A stretch of DNA of 64,000 bases, from the NCBI RefSeq assembly GCF_019704555.1, contig NZ_AP024745.1:7634501-7698500 (forward strand), in the 5' to 3' direction. This DNA comes from Actinoplanes sp. L3-i22 (lineage in GTDB: Bacteria; Actinomycetota; Actinomycetes; Mycobacteriales; Micromonosporaceae). The position numbers were made by a program, and so were the translations under genes. Positions 16,989 through 25,853 of this stretch are shown piece after piece. Each line of letters starts with the position of its first letter. Position 1 is the stretch's first letter. Below the pieces are notes generated by a model, which was not told the origin of the DNA, ran no database searches, and saw only the letters and a program-made list of their open reading frames with translations.

Positions 16989-18382
16989 TGTGGAAGGTCT
17001 CCCATATTCGCCTGTTCGCGGCGGGCCACGCTCAGGTACGCACCCGACAGGCCCAACATCAGGAAAGTGGATCCGGCCACGATCGGGAAGCTCAGAGTGT
17101 CGAATGTGGCCGTTACGACGAGCATCACGAACCCGACGGCCACAAAGGCCTGACCGGTCTCCCGGCGCTCGGGATCGGCGAAACGGCGGCGACCGGCCCC
17201 GCCACAGTGGATGGTGGTCACGTAGAGGCACACGATGGCTACCAGGCCGACCACGCCGACCTCCAGCAGGGCCAGCAGGTACTGGTTGTCGGTGTACCGG
17301 TAGAGCAGCGGCAGGAACGTGCCGGGGCCGCGCCCGAACCACTCGTGGCCGGACAGGAACTCGCCGACGTCGGCACTCGTGGCGGTCCGCGAGTTGGTGC
17401 TGTTGTCGCCGCCGTTGAGCATCGCGGTGAACAACCCGAGCAGCGTGCCGACCAGGCCCGGCACCAGCACCCGGGTGGCGCCCAGCGCCGGGATCATCAC
17501 CAGCAGGGCCTTGCCCACCCGCGCGGCCGGCCAGGTCGGCAGCAGCACGAACAGGATGATGACCAGGCCGATCACCGAGGTGCGGGACACCGTCATCACG
17601 GTGGCCAGCGCGATCAGGAAGACCGGCGCCCAGCGCCGCCAGGGCTTGCGATCGGTGTGGTAGAACGCCTGCTGGATGGCGAACGGCAGGGCCATCGACA
17701 GGGTCGCGGCCAGCTCCAGGGTGTTCGACGCGGTGGCCGTCGGCCGGACGAAGTCGCCACGGGCGATCAGCTCGGACGCCGAGCCGGAGGAGAGGCCGGG
17801 GATCACGATCCAGGCGGTCAGGCTCTGCTTCAGCACGAACTCCGCCATCGCCAGCACCGCCACACCCGTGCACAGCTTGACGAACAGCTTGAGCAGGCGG
17901 TCGATCTGCGCGTACTCGGTCAGCGACGTGGTGAGCAGGATCAGCGGCAGCCAGATGAGCAGCTGCAGCAGGCCCCGGTCGGCGGCGCTGTACTCCAGCG
18001 GATCGGCGTCGCGGCGCCCGACCGCCACGTACGCCAGCAGGATCGCCACCACGTAGAACAGCAGCGCGACGCGCGGGGCCCGGGTGTACGGCGCCGACTG
18101 CACCCGCCGCATCAGCCAGCTCACCGCGTACCAGAGCAGCGCGACGAGCAGGAACAGGTTGGCCACCGTGCCGGTCGCGCCGATGCTCGCGACCACCAGG
18201 CGGGCCGGGACGACGAGCAGCAGGACCAGGTAGATCGCGAGGAGCGAGTCCGGCCCGAGCGTGCGCAGCCGCTGCTGCGAGCGGTAGAGGCGACCCGGCC
18301 GGGACGCCGGTGCGGTGGTGGTGCCCGGACGGTCCCGCCCGGTCGGTCTGCGAACGTCAGCTGCCGTTGACCCGGTTGACAT
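16985..18382 (-). CDS. O-antigen ligase/polymerase family membrane protein (Wzy-like)
   Basis: Predicted 465-aa protein with about 10-12 membrane segments and a large central loop holding [28 protein letters not shown] residues before the [12 protein letters not shown] segment, the layout of Wzy_C/O-antigen ligase proteins. It would polymerise or ligate lipid-linked sugar units on the outer face of the membrane. I prefer the ATG at 18382 with a G-rich site upstream; a GTG at 18394 would add four residues. The start overlaps the Wzz-like gene by 26 nt. Wzy and ligase cannot be separated by sequence alone; context favours polymerase. Confidence 0.82.
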   Translation of the reverse strand: MSTGSTAADVRRPTGRDRPGTTTAPASRPGRLYRSQQRLRTLGPDSLLAIYLVLLLVVPARLVVASIGATGTVANLFLLVALLWYAVSWLMRRVQSAPYTRAPRVALLFYVVAILLAYVAVGRRDADPLEYSAADRGLLQLLIWLPLILLTTSLTEYAQIDRLLKLFVKLCTGVAVLAMAEFVLKQSLTAWIVIPGLSSGSASELIARGDFVRPTATASNTLELAATLSMALPFAIQQAFYHTDRKPWRRWAPVFLIALATVMTVSRTSVIGLVIILFVLLPTWPAARVGKALLVMIPALGATRVLVPGLVGTLLGLFTAMLNGGDNSTNSRTATSADVGEFLSGHEWFGRGPGTFLPLLYRYTDNQYLLALLEVGVVGLVAIVCLYVTTIHCGGAGRRRFADPERRETGQAFVAVGFVMLVVTATFDTLSFPIVAGSTFLMLGLSGAYLSVARREQANMGDLPQ

Positions 18383-19310
18383 TCTGGCCCCCACGCTCGC
18401 CGTTCGACTGGTACGTCGTGGAGAGGCCGGGCCGGCGCTGCTGGCTCTCCTTCTGACTGGTGGCCTGATTGGTGGCGGCGGCCTGGCGTGGGGGCACCTG
18501 GATCCGCTGGGTCTTCTCCGCGTCCGAGGTCTTCTCCTTCGGCGGGAGCGGCCGGACCGGCGGGGACACCGGCGGCAGCTGGATGACCATGGTGCCCTCG
18601 ATGTCCGGCGTCGCGGTCGCCGTGCCGGACGCGGCCGTGCCGATCGGCGCGTCGGCCGGCTCGGCCTCGGCGAGCGCGGCCTTGCGGCGGCGCGAGCGGC
18701 TGACGCTCTCCACCACGAACGCCAGGATGAAGCCGATCGCCGCGGTGCCGCCGCCGGCCACGATGACCAGCTTGAGCTTCTCCTTGGTCTCGACCTTCGG
18801 CGTCTGCGGCGGGATGACCTGGGTCAGCTTGATCCGGTCCTTGTCGGCGACGCCGTTCTGCTGCTGCATCAGGTCGAGCGTGGTGCCGGCGTAGGCGGCC
18901 AGCTGCGCGGCCGAGGCGAGCAGGTGCGGCTTGTCGGTGCCCTTGAGGGTGAGCGTCAGGAACGGGCCCTGCGCGTTCTCGGCGAGGGCGACCTCGTACT
19001 TCTCGGTCAGGCCCTTGCTCTTGAGCTCGAGGACCGTGTCGGTCGACTGCAGGCGGCGGCCGAGGAAGTCGGCGGTCGCCACGAGCGATCCGTTGAAGTA
19101 CAGGAACGGGTTGTCCTGGCCCTGCCCGGTCTGGGTGGCCGAGGCCTTGGTGGCCGCCGGCGCGCTGAGCAGGCTGACCATCGTGTAGGTGGAGTAGGTG
19201 GTGGGCACCATGATGAACGCGCCGATGCCCAGGCCCACCGCCAGGACCAGCATGGGCACGACGATGAGCCAGCGGTTGCGCAATACGCGCAGAATCTCGC
19301 CGAGGTCCAC
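18357..19310 (-). CDS. Wzz/YveK-type polysaccharide chain-length determinant protein
   Basis: Predicted 317-aa protein with a membrane segment near residues 14-35, an extracytoplasmic alpha/beta region, and a second segment near 183-203, as in Wzz/capsule co-polymerase proteins. The cytoplasmic tail is long and rich in Pro, Lys and Gln and carries no tyrosine-kinase Walker motifs. The GTG start has GGAGAGG upstream. It is the first gene of the leftward operon and is divergent from a second, shorter Wzz-like gene across a 210-bp shared promoter region. Confidence 0.8.
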   Translation of the reverse strand: MDLGEILRVLRNRWLIVVPMLVLAVGLGIGAFIMVPTTYSTYTMVSLLSAPAATKASATQTGQGQDNPFLYFNGSLVATADFLGRRLQSTDTVLELKSKGLTEKYEVALAENAQGPFLTLTLKGTDKPHLLASAAQLAAYAGTTLDLMQQQNGVADKDRIKLTQVIPPQTPKVETKEKLKLVIVAGGGTAAIGFILAFVVESVSRSRRRKAALAEAEPADAPIGTAASGTATATPDIEGTMVIQLPPVSPPVRPLPPKEKTSDAEKTQRIQVPPRQAAATNQATSQKESQQRRPGLSTTYQSNGERGGQNVNRVNGS

Positions 19311-19520
19311 GGACGCCTCTCCAAATTTCCGCCAGGACGTCTTCAGTCGCCACGGAGTTCCACATCAGGGCACCGCACGGCGGCCCCCGACACCAGCGCC
19401 AAGTTATACGACGATCGCAACGGTGGCTATTGGACATCCGATCGAAATCGAAGTTGACGAGATCAGGGGTAACGCGCTAATGAGTCCCTCAGCAGGTCAG
19501 ACCCAGGGAACGGAATAGCG
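19311..19520. promoter_or_regulatory. Divergent promoter region between the two Wzz-like genes
   Basis: This 210-bp gap is AT-richer than its surroundings (for example around 19400-19450) and must hold promoters for both arms of the polysaccharide cluster. A GATCG-rich stretch near 19412-19445 contains short inverted repeats around CGATCG. No clear sigma-70 hexamers could be fixed. Confidence 0.5.
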
Positions 19521-20204
19521 ATGTTTCTGTCCGATATGGCCGGAGTACTGGAAAGACGATGGTATGTGATTGTGGTCGGGGCGCTCGTCACCGCCGGCGC
19601 GGCCAGCCCCGCGGTGCACACCACCGACCGCTACCTGTCCTCCGAGGTGCTGATGATCCAGCCCCCGGTGTCCGAGTACGCGCCGAACCCGGTGACCGGG
19701 CTCTACCCGTCGATCGCGGTGACCGCGGCGACCATCGCCAACCGGCTCAACACCCCGGACTCGCAGGACGAGCTGCGGTCCAAGGGGGTCACCGGGACGT
19801 ACAAGTTCGAGCCCCGCAACACCGGGACCAGGCAGGAGCCGCGCTACGTGATCGGCTCGATGTCGATCACCAACATCAGCTCGGACGAGGCCGACGGGCT
19901 GCGCTCGCTGCAGATCCTGAGCACCACATACGCCCAGGAGCTGAAGAAGATCCAGGACGACTGGAACGTCAAGAAGGACCTGCGGATCACCGTGGCCACC
20001 CTGGTCCCGCCGACCGCCACGCTGCTCACCCACTCGCCGCTGCGCTCGCTGATCGGCGTCGCTCTGCTGGGGACGGTGCTCACGTCGGCTGTCGCATTGT
20101 GGACAGACGTCGCCCTGCTGCGGCGCCGCCGGCGGGCGAAAGGCGCACTGTCCACGGCAGATTCACCGAATTGGACTGATCAGCTGGTCCGTTCAGCCCC
20201 TTAG
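19521..20204 (+). CDS. Short Wzz-like polysaccharide co-polymerase protein
   Basis: Predicted 227-aa protein with hydrophobic segments near residues 13-32 and 172-192 flanking an extracytoplasmic domain, the topology of chain-length determinants. It shares only general layout with the divergent 317-aa copy. The sequence SSEVLMIQPPVSEYAPNPVTGLYPS and later coiled segment QILSTTYAQELKKIQDDW suit the family. No kinase domain follows the second membrane segment. It heads the rightward arm (two glycosyltransferases, deacetylase). It may set chain length with the other copy or with a different polymerase. Confidence 0.65.
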   Translation: MFLSDMAGVLERRWYVIVVGALVTAGAASPAVHTTDRYLSSEVLMIQPPVSEYAPNPVTGLYPSIAVTAATIANRLNTPDSQDELRSKGVTGTYKFEPRNTGTRQEPRYVIGSMSITNISSDEADGLRSLQILSTTYAQELKKIQDDWNVKKDLRITVATLVPPTATLLTHSPLRSLIGVALLGTVLTSAVALWTDVALLRRRRRAKGALSTADSPNWTDQLVRSAP

Positions 20205-20281
20205 CTGTGGACGCCCCGGCATCGCTACGCGAGAACATCTCTGGAATGTTGTTCGCGTCAGCAGGTGCCGAACGGGGGATC

Positions 20282-21538
20282 ATGGTGAAGCGACCGAGCG
20301 TCACGATTCTGGTGGCCAACCTCCCGGCCGAGAAGGACCGCCGCGTCATCCGCGAATGCCTCAGCCTCGAGGCCGCCGGGTTCGACGTGACGGTCATCGC
20401 GCCCCGGGGCGACAAGAGCCTCACGATCCTGCCGGGCAGCGACCGGACCCGGCTGCGGCCGTACCCGATCGTCGTCTACGGCAGCGGGGTGCTCTCGTTC
20501 GCGGCCGAGTTCTTCTGGTCCTTCATGTGGATCACCATCCGGCTGCTCGGCGAGATCTTCCGCGGGCGGGCCCAGGCGGTCCAGGTGTGCAACCCGCCGG
20601 ACATCTACTTCCCGCTCGCGCTGCTGGTCCGGGCGCTGGGCCGGCCGTGGGTCTTCGACCACCACGACCTGTCCCCCGAGGTCTACGTCTCCCGCGGCGG
20701 GTCACCCAATCCGGTCGTCTCACGGTTGCTGGTCCTCTTCGAAAAACTGACTTTGCGTACGGCGACAGCCGTGTTCGCCACCAACGAGTCGTTCAAGGAG
20801 AACGCCGTCCGGCGTGGCGTCGCCCCGGAGAAGGTGACGGTCGTCCGCAACGGGCCGGCCTTCGCCGAGATCCGTGGCCGGGACGACGACCAGGAGCGGG
20901 CCGAGGGTCCGCTGCGCGTGGTGTACCTGGGCGTCTTCGGACCGCAGGACAACGTCGAGGGCTCGGTGCTGGCCGCCGAGGAGCTGATCGCCCTGCGCGG
21001 CCGCGACGACTGGCGGATGATCCTCGCCGGTGACGGCGAGACCGCCGCCGGCCTGCGGAAACTGAGCGCCGATCGGGGCCTGACCGACGTCGTCGAGTTC
21101 ACCGGCTGGCTCAACGGCCCCGAGGTCGACGCGCTGCTGCGCGACGCCGACGTGGCCCTGCAGCCGGACCTGCCGACCCGGATGAACCAGCTCTCCACGA
21201 TGGCCAAGACCGTGGAGTACCTGGGCCGCGGCGTCCCGGTGGTGGCCGCCGACCTGATCGAGACGCACGCCACGGTCGGCGACGCCGGCCTGTACGTGCC
21301 GACCGGCACCCCGGCCGAGTTCGCCGAGGCCGTCAACACGCTGCTCGACGACCCGGCGCTGCGCGAGCGGATGCGCAAGGTCGGTCAGGAGCGCTTCCGC
21401 GACTTCCTCTCCTGGGAGCACCAGGCCACCGAGTACATCGCGGTCTGGCACCGGCTGCTCGGCACGCCCGGCGCCACCCCGCGGATCCCGGCACAGCGCC
21501 GGCCCGCCGACGCCACCAGCCCGGTGGACGTGCCGTGA
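20282..21538 (+). CDS. Family 4 glycosyltransferase (GT-B fold)
   Basis: Predicted 418-aa transferase. The N-terminal Rossmann half starts TILVANLPAEKDRRVIRECLSLEAAGFDV and includes FDHHDLSPEVY, typical of glycosyltransferases acting on polysaccharide repeats. The C-terminal half has LRVVYLGVFGPQDN, ILAGDGE and GRGVPVVAADLIETHATVGDAGLYV with the donor-binding Glu. I start at ATG 20282 preceded by CGGGGGA; an in-frame upstream start at 20207 would add 25 unlikely residues. The next gene overlaps by 4 nt. Confidence 0.85.
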   Translation: MVKRPSVTILVANLPAEKDRRVIRECLSLEAAGFDVTVIAPRGDKSLTILPGSDRTRLRPYPIVVYGSGVLSFAAEFFWSFMWITIRLLGEIFRGRAQAVQVCNPPDIYFPLALLVRALGRPWVFDHHDLSPEVYVSRGGSPNPVVSRLLVLFEKLTLRTATAVFATNESFKENAVRRGVAPEKVTVVRNGPAFAEIRGRDDDQERAEGPLRVVYLGVFGPQDNVEGSVLAAEELIALRGRDDWRMILAGDGETAAGLRKLSADRGLTDVVEFTGWLNGPEVDALLRDADVALQPDLPTRMNQLSTMAKTVEYLGRGVPVVAADLIETHATVGDAGLYVPTGTPAEFAEAVNTLLDDPALRERMRKVGQERFRDFLSWEHQATEYIAVWHRLLGTPGATPRIPAQRRPADATSPVDVP

Positions 21539-22374
21539 CCAGTGTCGTCATCGCCGCGCACAACGAGGCCGCGGTCATCGGACGCTGCCTGGACACGCTG
21601 CTCGCGGACGCCGCGCCCGGCGAGTTCGACGTCACCGTCGTCGCGAACGGCTGCTCCGACGACACCGCCCGGGTGGCGCGTGATCACGGCGTACGCGTAA
21701 TCGATCTTCCTGCGCCCGGCAAAGCCGGCGCTCTGAACGCGGCCGAGGCCGTCGCCGCGGGTTTTCCCCGGGTCTACCTGGACGCCGACATCAACCTGAC
21801 CACTTCCGGTCTGCGCGATCTCGCCGCGGCCTGCGCCCAGGCCCCGGCGGCGACCGCGCTCCGCGGCCTCGACCTGGCCGGGCGACCGCTGCTGGTCCGG
21901 GCGTACTTCAGCGTGCACCGGCACCTGCCGGCGCTGCGGACCGGCCTGTTCGGCCGCGGCGTGATCGCCCTGTCCGAGGCCGGCCGCGCCCGCTTCGACC
22001 GGTTCCCGGACCTGGTCGCCGACGACCTGTTCGTCGACTCGCTGTTCACCGTTGACGAGAAACAGCAGGTCACGACGGTCACCTCGGTGGTCGCCACGCC
22101 CCGGCGGACCGGCGACCTGATCCGCCGACTGATCCGGGTCCGGGCCGGCAACGCGGCGATGCGGGCCGCCGCCGCGCGCGGTGAGATCACGGCGGACGTC
22201 CGCGCGGCCGGGCGCTCGTCCTGGCTCAAGGACGTGGTGCTGCGCCGGCCCTGGCTGGCGCCGGCGGCGGTCGCCTACGTGGGCATCACCGTGTACGCGG
22301 CGCTGCGGGCGCGGCGCTCCGGCCCGGTCGACTGGGGCCACGACACCTCGACGCGGGAAGAAGCGCATGCCTGA
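21535..22374 (+). CDS. Family 2 glycosyltransferase
   Basis: Predicted 279-aa transferase beginning SVVIAAHNEAAVIGRCLDTLL, with ANGCSDDT and YLDADINL giving the DXD-like motif. A hydrophobic segment near residues 240-258 may touch the membrane. The GTG start overlaps the previous stop (GTGA) and the end overlaps the deacetylase start by 8 nt, so all three are translationally coupled. Specificity is unknown. Confidence 0.83.
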   Translation: MTSVVIAAHNEAAVIGRCLDTLLADAAPGEFDVTVVANGCSDDTARVARDHGVRVIDLPAPGKAGALNAAEAVAAGFPRVYLDADINLTTSGLRDLAAACAQAPAATALRGLDLAGRPLLVRAYFSVHRHLPALRTGLFGRGVIALSEAGRARFDRFPDLVADDLFVDSLFTVDEKQQVTTVTSVVATPRRTGDLIRRLIRVRAGNAAMRAAAARGEITADVRAAGRSSWLKDVVLRRPWLAPAAVAYVGITVYAALRARRSGPVDWGHDTSTREEAHA

Positions 22375-23032
22375 GCACATCAACATCCTGTTCCACGGCA
22401 TCGGCGCCCCGCAGCGCGAGCTGGAGCCGGGCGAGGCCGGCTACTGGATCACGGAGGCCGCGTTCGAGGCGATCCTGGACGAGATCACGTCCTGGTCCTT
22501 TCCGGTCAACCTGAGCTTCGACGACAGCAACTCCTCGGACGTCGAGATCGCCCTGCCCGCGCTGCTCGAGCGCGGCCTCACCGCCGAGTTCTTCGTGCTC
22601 GCCGGCCGCCTCGAAGCCGCCGGCAGCCTCGGCGAGGACGACCTGCGTGAACTGCTGAAACACGGCATGGCGGTGGGCACCCACGGCATGCACCACCACC
22701 CGTGGCGGGGCATGTCCGCGGCGACCACCGAGACCGAGCTGGCCGAGGCCCGGGACCGGATCGCGGGCGTCACCGGCCGCCCGGTCACGCGCGCGGCGTG
22801 CCCGCTGGGCCGTTACGACCGCGCGACGCTTTCCGCGCTGCGCCACCTCGGCTACACCACGGTCTTCACCAGCGACCGGCGCCCGGCCACCCCTGGCGCC
22901 TGGTTGCAGCCGCGCTTCAGCGTCTACGACAACGACACCCCCGCTTCGGTACGGGCTGCCGTACAGCGCTCCCGCCGCCTGCCGATCCGCGCCCGCAACG
23001 CCGCGGCGACCCTGGTCAAGAGCCTGCGTTAG
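22367..23032 (+). CDS. Polysaccharide deacetylase (NodB-like)
   Basis: Predicted 221-aa carbohydrate-esterase-4-like protein. The FDD motif is seen as LSFDDSNSSD (normally TFDDG), and the zinc-binding HxxxH as THGMHHHPW. The RAACPLGRYDRATLSAL region corresponds to the catalytic-base loop. There is no signal peptide, so it may act in the cytoplasm on lipid-linked sugars or sugar nucleotides. The ATG at 22367 overlaps the preceding transferase gene by 8 nt. The changed Gly in the FDD motif is a mild oddity. Confidence 0.8.
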   Translation: MPEHINILFHGIGAPQRELEPGEAGYWITEAAFEAILDEITSWSFPVNLSFDDSNSSDVEIALPALLERGLTAEFFVLAGRLEAAGSLGEDDLRELLKHGMAVGTHGMHHHPWRGMSAATTETELAEARDRIAGVTGRPVTRAACPLGRYDRATLSALRHLGYTTVFTSDRRPATPGAWLQPRFSVYDNDTPASVRAAVQRSRRLPIRARNAAATLVKSLR

Positions 23033-23451
23033 CCGTACTGCTGGTGCATCTGGCCCATGATGGTCAGCACGACGACGAACTGGAACACCTGGATCTCGTC
23101 CACCGCGAAGCTGCCGGTGATCATCGGCGGCGGCGCCCAGGCGTAGACGTCGTCCGGGCCGAGCTCCAGCCCCCGCCGGTGGAACGCGCCCAGCGCCAGC
23201 CCGCCCAGCAGGTACCGGTCCTGCCCGTCGTCGGTGTCCAGCTCCGCGGTCATCGAGGCGGCGTCCGGCCACTGCGGGACGAGCGCGCCCTCGAACGTGT
23301 CGAGCAGCCACCACCCGCCCCGCCGGTCCTCCAGGAACACGTCACCGAACAGCGACGTGAACCGGGGCGTCTTCCCGTCCAGGTCGAGCCAGGACCAGGC
23401 GGCCAGCGCGTTGGCGTACTGGTCGGCGCTGAACTGCTTGGTGAGCTCCAC
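23029..23451 (-). CDS. DUF1851 / T6SS Tdi1-immunity-like protein
   Basis: Predicted 140-aa soluble protein. The segments FTSLFGDVFLEDRRGGWWLLDTFEG and DRYLLGGLALGAFHRRGLELGPDDVYAW resemble the DUF1851/Tdi1 C-terminal family, some members of which neutralise secreted toxins. No toxin gene is adjacent. It ends 4 nt into the convergent deacetylase gene and starts 4 nt after the stop of the membrane-protein gene behind which it is transcribed. The family call is by eye and moderate. Confidence 0.55.
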   Translation of the reverse strand: MELTKQFSADQYANALAAWSWLDLDGKTPRFTSLFGDVFLEDRRGGWWLLDTFEGALVPQWPDAASMTAELDTDDGQDRYLLGGLALGAFHRRGLELGPDDVYAWAPPPMITGSFAVDEIQVFQFVVVLTIMGQMHQQYG

Positions 23452-23455
23452 TCAC

Positions 23456-24598
23456 TTATTCGACCACGCCGATCTCGCCGTCGGTACGCCGCCGGGTGGC
23501 GATCCCGGCGATCAGCGCGGGCAGGAACGCGGCGATCGCCAGGGCGGCGACCGGGTTGACGGTGTCGAAGCCGAGGTCGGGCCACGGGGCGACCTTGTCG
23601 TACAGCCCGACGAAGACGCCCTCCGGCCAGGGCCGGCCGACCTGCTGGTCGAGCGGCAGCGCCGTACCCAGGGTCAGCGGGAGGGCGCACAGCCAGGCGG
23701 GCAGGACCGCGAGGCCGGTAGACACCCCGTTGCCCTCGGTCCGGCGGCTGATCCAGCCGCTCAGCAGCCAGCCCACCGCCGCGCCGAGCAGCGCCCCGGC
23801 CACCGTCATCGCCCAGAGCCACCACGGGGCGGACCGTGCGACGGTGAACCGCGCCGTCACCGACGAATCCCCCGGGCCGTAGTCGGCATCCGTGCCGCTC
23901 GCGTCGAAGAACTCCAGGACCAGGCCGTTCCGGCTGGCCCAGAACGTCGCCTCGCGGAGACTCCCCGGGCTGCCGGCGCTCGTCCCGTCGAGCTCGCTGG
24001 TGTCCAGGTCGTCGAGGCCGGCGTGCACGCGGATGTCCCCGCCGATCCGCCAGCCGTCGGCGACCAGCCGATCGCGGACCCCGGTGGTGAAGGTCAGCAT
24101 GTCGAGCGTCGCCGGGGTCGGGTCCACCCGGTACTCGGCGAACCCGACCCGGGTGCCCTCGCCGTCCGGGTTCGGCACGAACTCCGGCACGTCGGCGCAG
24201 CTCGCCCCGTAGTCGTCCGGCGAGTAGACCTCGTCCGAGCCGTCCTCGCAGCCCTCCGCCCGCATCCCCGGGAACACCACCCGGTCGATCCCCTGCGCCC
24301 GCACGGTGCCGCTCAGCTTCGGCGCGAACTGCCAGCCCAGCACCGACATCCCGGCTGCGCCGAAACACCCGAAAACCAGCGCGGCGAGGGCGGCCAGCAC
24401 GACCACGCTGCGCGACTTCGGCCGCCCGAGGCGGGCTCGCAGACCATGGCGTACGAGGTTGGCCACCTCCCGCACGGTCGGCCACCGCCGGTCGTCAGGC
24501 GCACAGTCCAGGAGCGTCAGCAGCAGCTCCTCGCGGCGCGGCCCCTTCGGGTAGACGCGGACCACCCGCCGGTAACGCCGCTCCAACGCCTCGCTCAT
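23456..24598 (-). CDS. Membrane protein of unknown function, PadR-linked
   Basis: Predicted 380-aa protein. A cytoplasmic N-terminal stretch (YRRVVRVYPKGPRREELLLTLLD) is like the N-termini of actinobacterial membrane proteins encoded next to PadR regulators. Membrane segments occur near residues 65-87, about 240-262, 278-300 and 345-368. Between the first two lies an extracellular domain with several Cys residues. The ATG overlaps the PadR-like stop by 4 nt (ATGA), so the regulator and this protein form one unit. Function unknown. Confidence 0.7.
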   Translation of the reverse strand: MSEALERRYRRVVRVYPKGPRREELLLTLLDCAPDDRRWPTVREVANLVRHGLRARLGRPKSRSVVVLAALAALVFGCFGAAGMSVLGWQFAPKLSGTVRAQGIDRVVFPGMRAEGCEDGSDEVYSPDDYGASCADVPEFVPNPDGEGTRVGFAEYRVDPTPATLDMLTFTTGVRDRLVADGWRIGGDIRVHAGLDDLDTSELDGTSAGSPGSLREATFWASRNGLVLEFFDASGTDADYGPGDSSVTARFTVARSAPWWLWAMTVAGALLGAAVGWLLSGWISRRTEGNGVSTGLAVLPAWLCALPLTLGTALPLDQQVGRPWPEGVFVGLYDKVAPWPDLGFDTVNPVAALAIAAFLPALIAGIATRRRTDGEIGVVE

Positions 24599-24936
24599 GC
24601 CGGCGCCGTCCCGAGGCCCTTGCGGGCGGCGAGCTGCGCCCGGGCGGCGTCCGCGCTGGCCCGCAACCGGGCCTGCTCGGCGTCCAGGGCCGCCGCGCCG
24701 TCCTCGGTCAGCCGGTAGTAGCGCCGCGCCCGCCCGTCGACGATCTCCTCCCGGTCCAGCTGGACGAGCCCCTCGGCGCCGAGCCGGTCGAGCGTCGCGT
24801 AGAGCGTGCCCGGCTGCAGCCGCACCCGTCCGTCGGAGAGCCGGGCAGCCGCCTGGATCAGGCCGTATCCGTGGTGCGGCCCGGAGGCCAGCACGGTCAG
24901 GGCCCAGAACGTCGGCTCCCGCATCGATGAGGTCAC
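24595..24936 (-). CDS. PadR-family transcriptional regulator
   Basis: Predicted 113-aa winged-helix protein (REPTFWALTVLASGPHHGYGLIQAA...LQPGTLYATLDRLGAEGLV...RRYYRLTEDG) followed by a short helix. PadR proteins usually repress their own operon. I start at the GTG at 24936 because a promoter 7 nt upstream suggests a leaderless mRNA; an internal ATG at 24924 is an alternative. It is the first gene of a three-gene operon with the membrane protein and the DUF1851-like gene. Confidence 0.88.
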   Translation of the reverse strand: MTSSMREPTFWALTVLASGPHHGYGLIQAAARLSDGRVRLQPGTLYATLDRLGAEGLVQLDREEIVDGRARRYYRLTEDGAAALDAEQARLRASADAARAQLAARKGLGTAPA

Positions 24937-24943
24937 GACCAGC

Positions 24944-24972
24944 AATATAGAGATGATCTGACTATCCGGCAA
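24944..24972 (-). promoter_or_regulatory. Sigma-70-type promoter giving a leaderless padR-like mRNA
   Basis: On the minus strand TTGCCG (24972-24967) and TATATT (24949-24944) are spaced by exactly 17 bp. The -10 box ends 7 nt before the GTG start, so transcription should begin at or next to the start codon. This is one of the clearest promoters in the window and fixes the start choice. Confidence 0.7.
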
Positions 24973-24979
24973 TCCCGGA

Positions 24980-25810
24980 TCAGCGATCGGCGTCCATGAA
25001 CCCCGGGCGCAGCGTCACCTGCAGGCGGCCACGGTCGGTGCCGGGCGGGAACCAGGTCCGGTACGTCGCCGATCCGGTCGAGTCGCCCGGTGGCAGGGTC
25101 AGCTCCCGGACGCCGATGCCGCGGTTGGGCTGCGCGCCGAGCAGCTTGCCGGCCTTGTCCCGGTAGATCACCAACCCGGCCGCCATCACCGGCTGGGCAG
25201 ACGCGTTCACGGCCGCCCAGGTCACCGTGGTCAACCCCGGGACCGCGTCCGGCAGCACCTTGACATCGCGGGCGGTCAGCCCGGCGAACCCGACCGACGG
25301 TTCGCCGGCCGGCAACCAGCTCGCGGCGGTCACCTCGACGGTCATCCGGCGCACCCGGACGCTGTCGATGCTGAGAAACCCCGCGTACGTGACCGACGCC
25401 CCCGGCATCACCGGCCCGGTCCACGTCCAGTTGGCGTCCCGCGCGCCGACTGCCCGGTTCTTGTCGTCGTAGTAGGTCACCTTCACCACCGGCCCGAACG
25501 CGATGTCCCGGGTGCTGGTGTTCTGCAGGGTGAAGGCCGAATACACCGGCTTGTACGGCTCCGGACGGCCCGGCCCGAAGCCGGGCGTGAACGTGCGCTC
25601 GGTGGTCTGATCGCGTTGCGTGAAGCCCTGCTCGGTGACCCGCAGACCGCCGTCAGCGGGGCTGCTCCTCGGCGCCGGCGCCGCCCGGGTCGCCGGTGCC
25701 TGCGGGTGCGCCCGCGCGCCGGTCACGACCGGGGCGCCGGTGGCCGTCCGGACCACGATCACGAGCCCGGCCACAACGGCCGCGACCACCGCCCAGCGCC
25801 ACCGTTTCAT
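24980..25810 (-). CDS. Membrane-anchored or secreted protein of unknown function
   Basis: Predicted 276-aa protein with a single N-terminal membrane or signal segment (MKRWRWAVVAAVVAGLVIVV), a Pro/Ala-rich linker, and two likely beta-sandwich halves (PVYSAFTLQNTSTRDIAFGPVVKVTYYDD and a second similar set) of the kind seen in FxLYD-like or extracellular Ig-like domains. The ATG at 25810 lies 8 nt after a TAAGAT box, suggesting a leaderless start; a longer frame to 25924 overlaps the divergent gene and was not used. Function unknown. Confidence 0.65.
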   Translation of the reverse strand: MKRWRWAVVAAVVAGLVIVVRTATGAPVVTGARAHPQAPATRAAPAPRSSPADGGLRVTEQGFTQRDQTTERTFTPGFGPGRPEPYKPVYSAFTLQNTSTRDIAFGPVVKVTYYDDKNRAVGARDANWTWTGPVMPGASVTYAGFLSIDSVRVRRMTVEVTAASWLPAGEPSVGFAGLTARDVKVLPDAVPGLTTVTWAAVNASAQPVMAAGLVIYRDKAGKLLGAQPNRGIGVRELTLPPGDSTGSATYRTWFPPGTDRGRLQVTLRPGFMDADR

Positions 25811-25853
25811 GGACACGCATCTTAGCGATGCTCGGCTATTGTCTTGACTCGAC
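25811..25853. promoter_or_regulatory. Compact 43-bp divergent promoter
   Basis: The gap between two divergent membrane-protein genes holds TATTGT (25837-25842) on the plus strand, 11 nt before the ATG, and TAAGAT (25824-25819) on the minus strand, 8 nt before the ATG. Neither start has a good ribosome-binding site, which suits leaderless or near-leaderless mRNAs. Confidence 0.5.
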
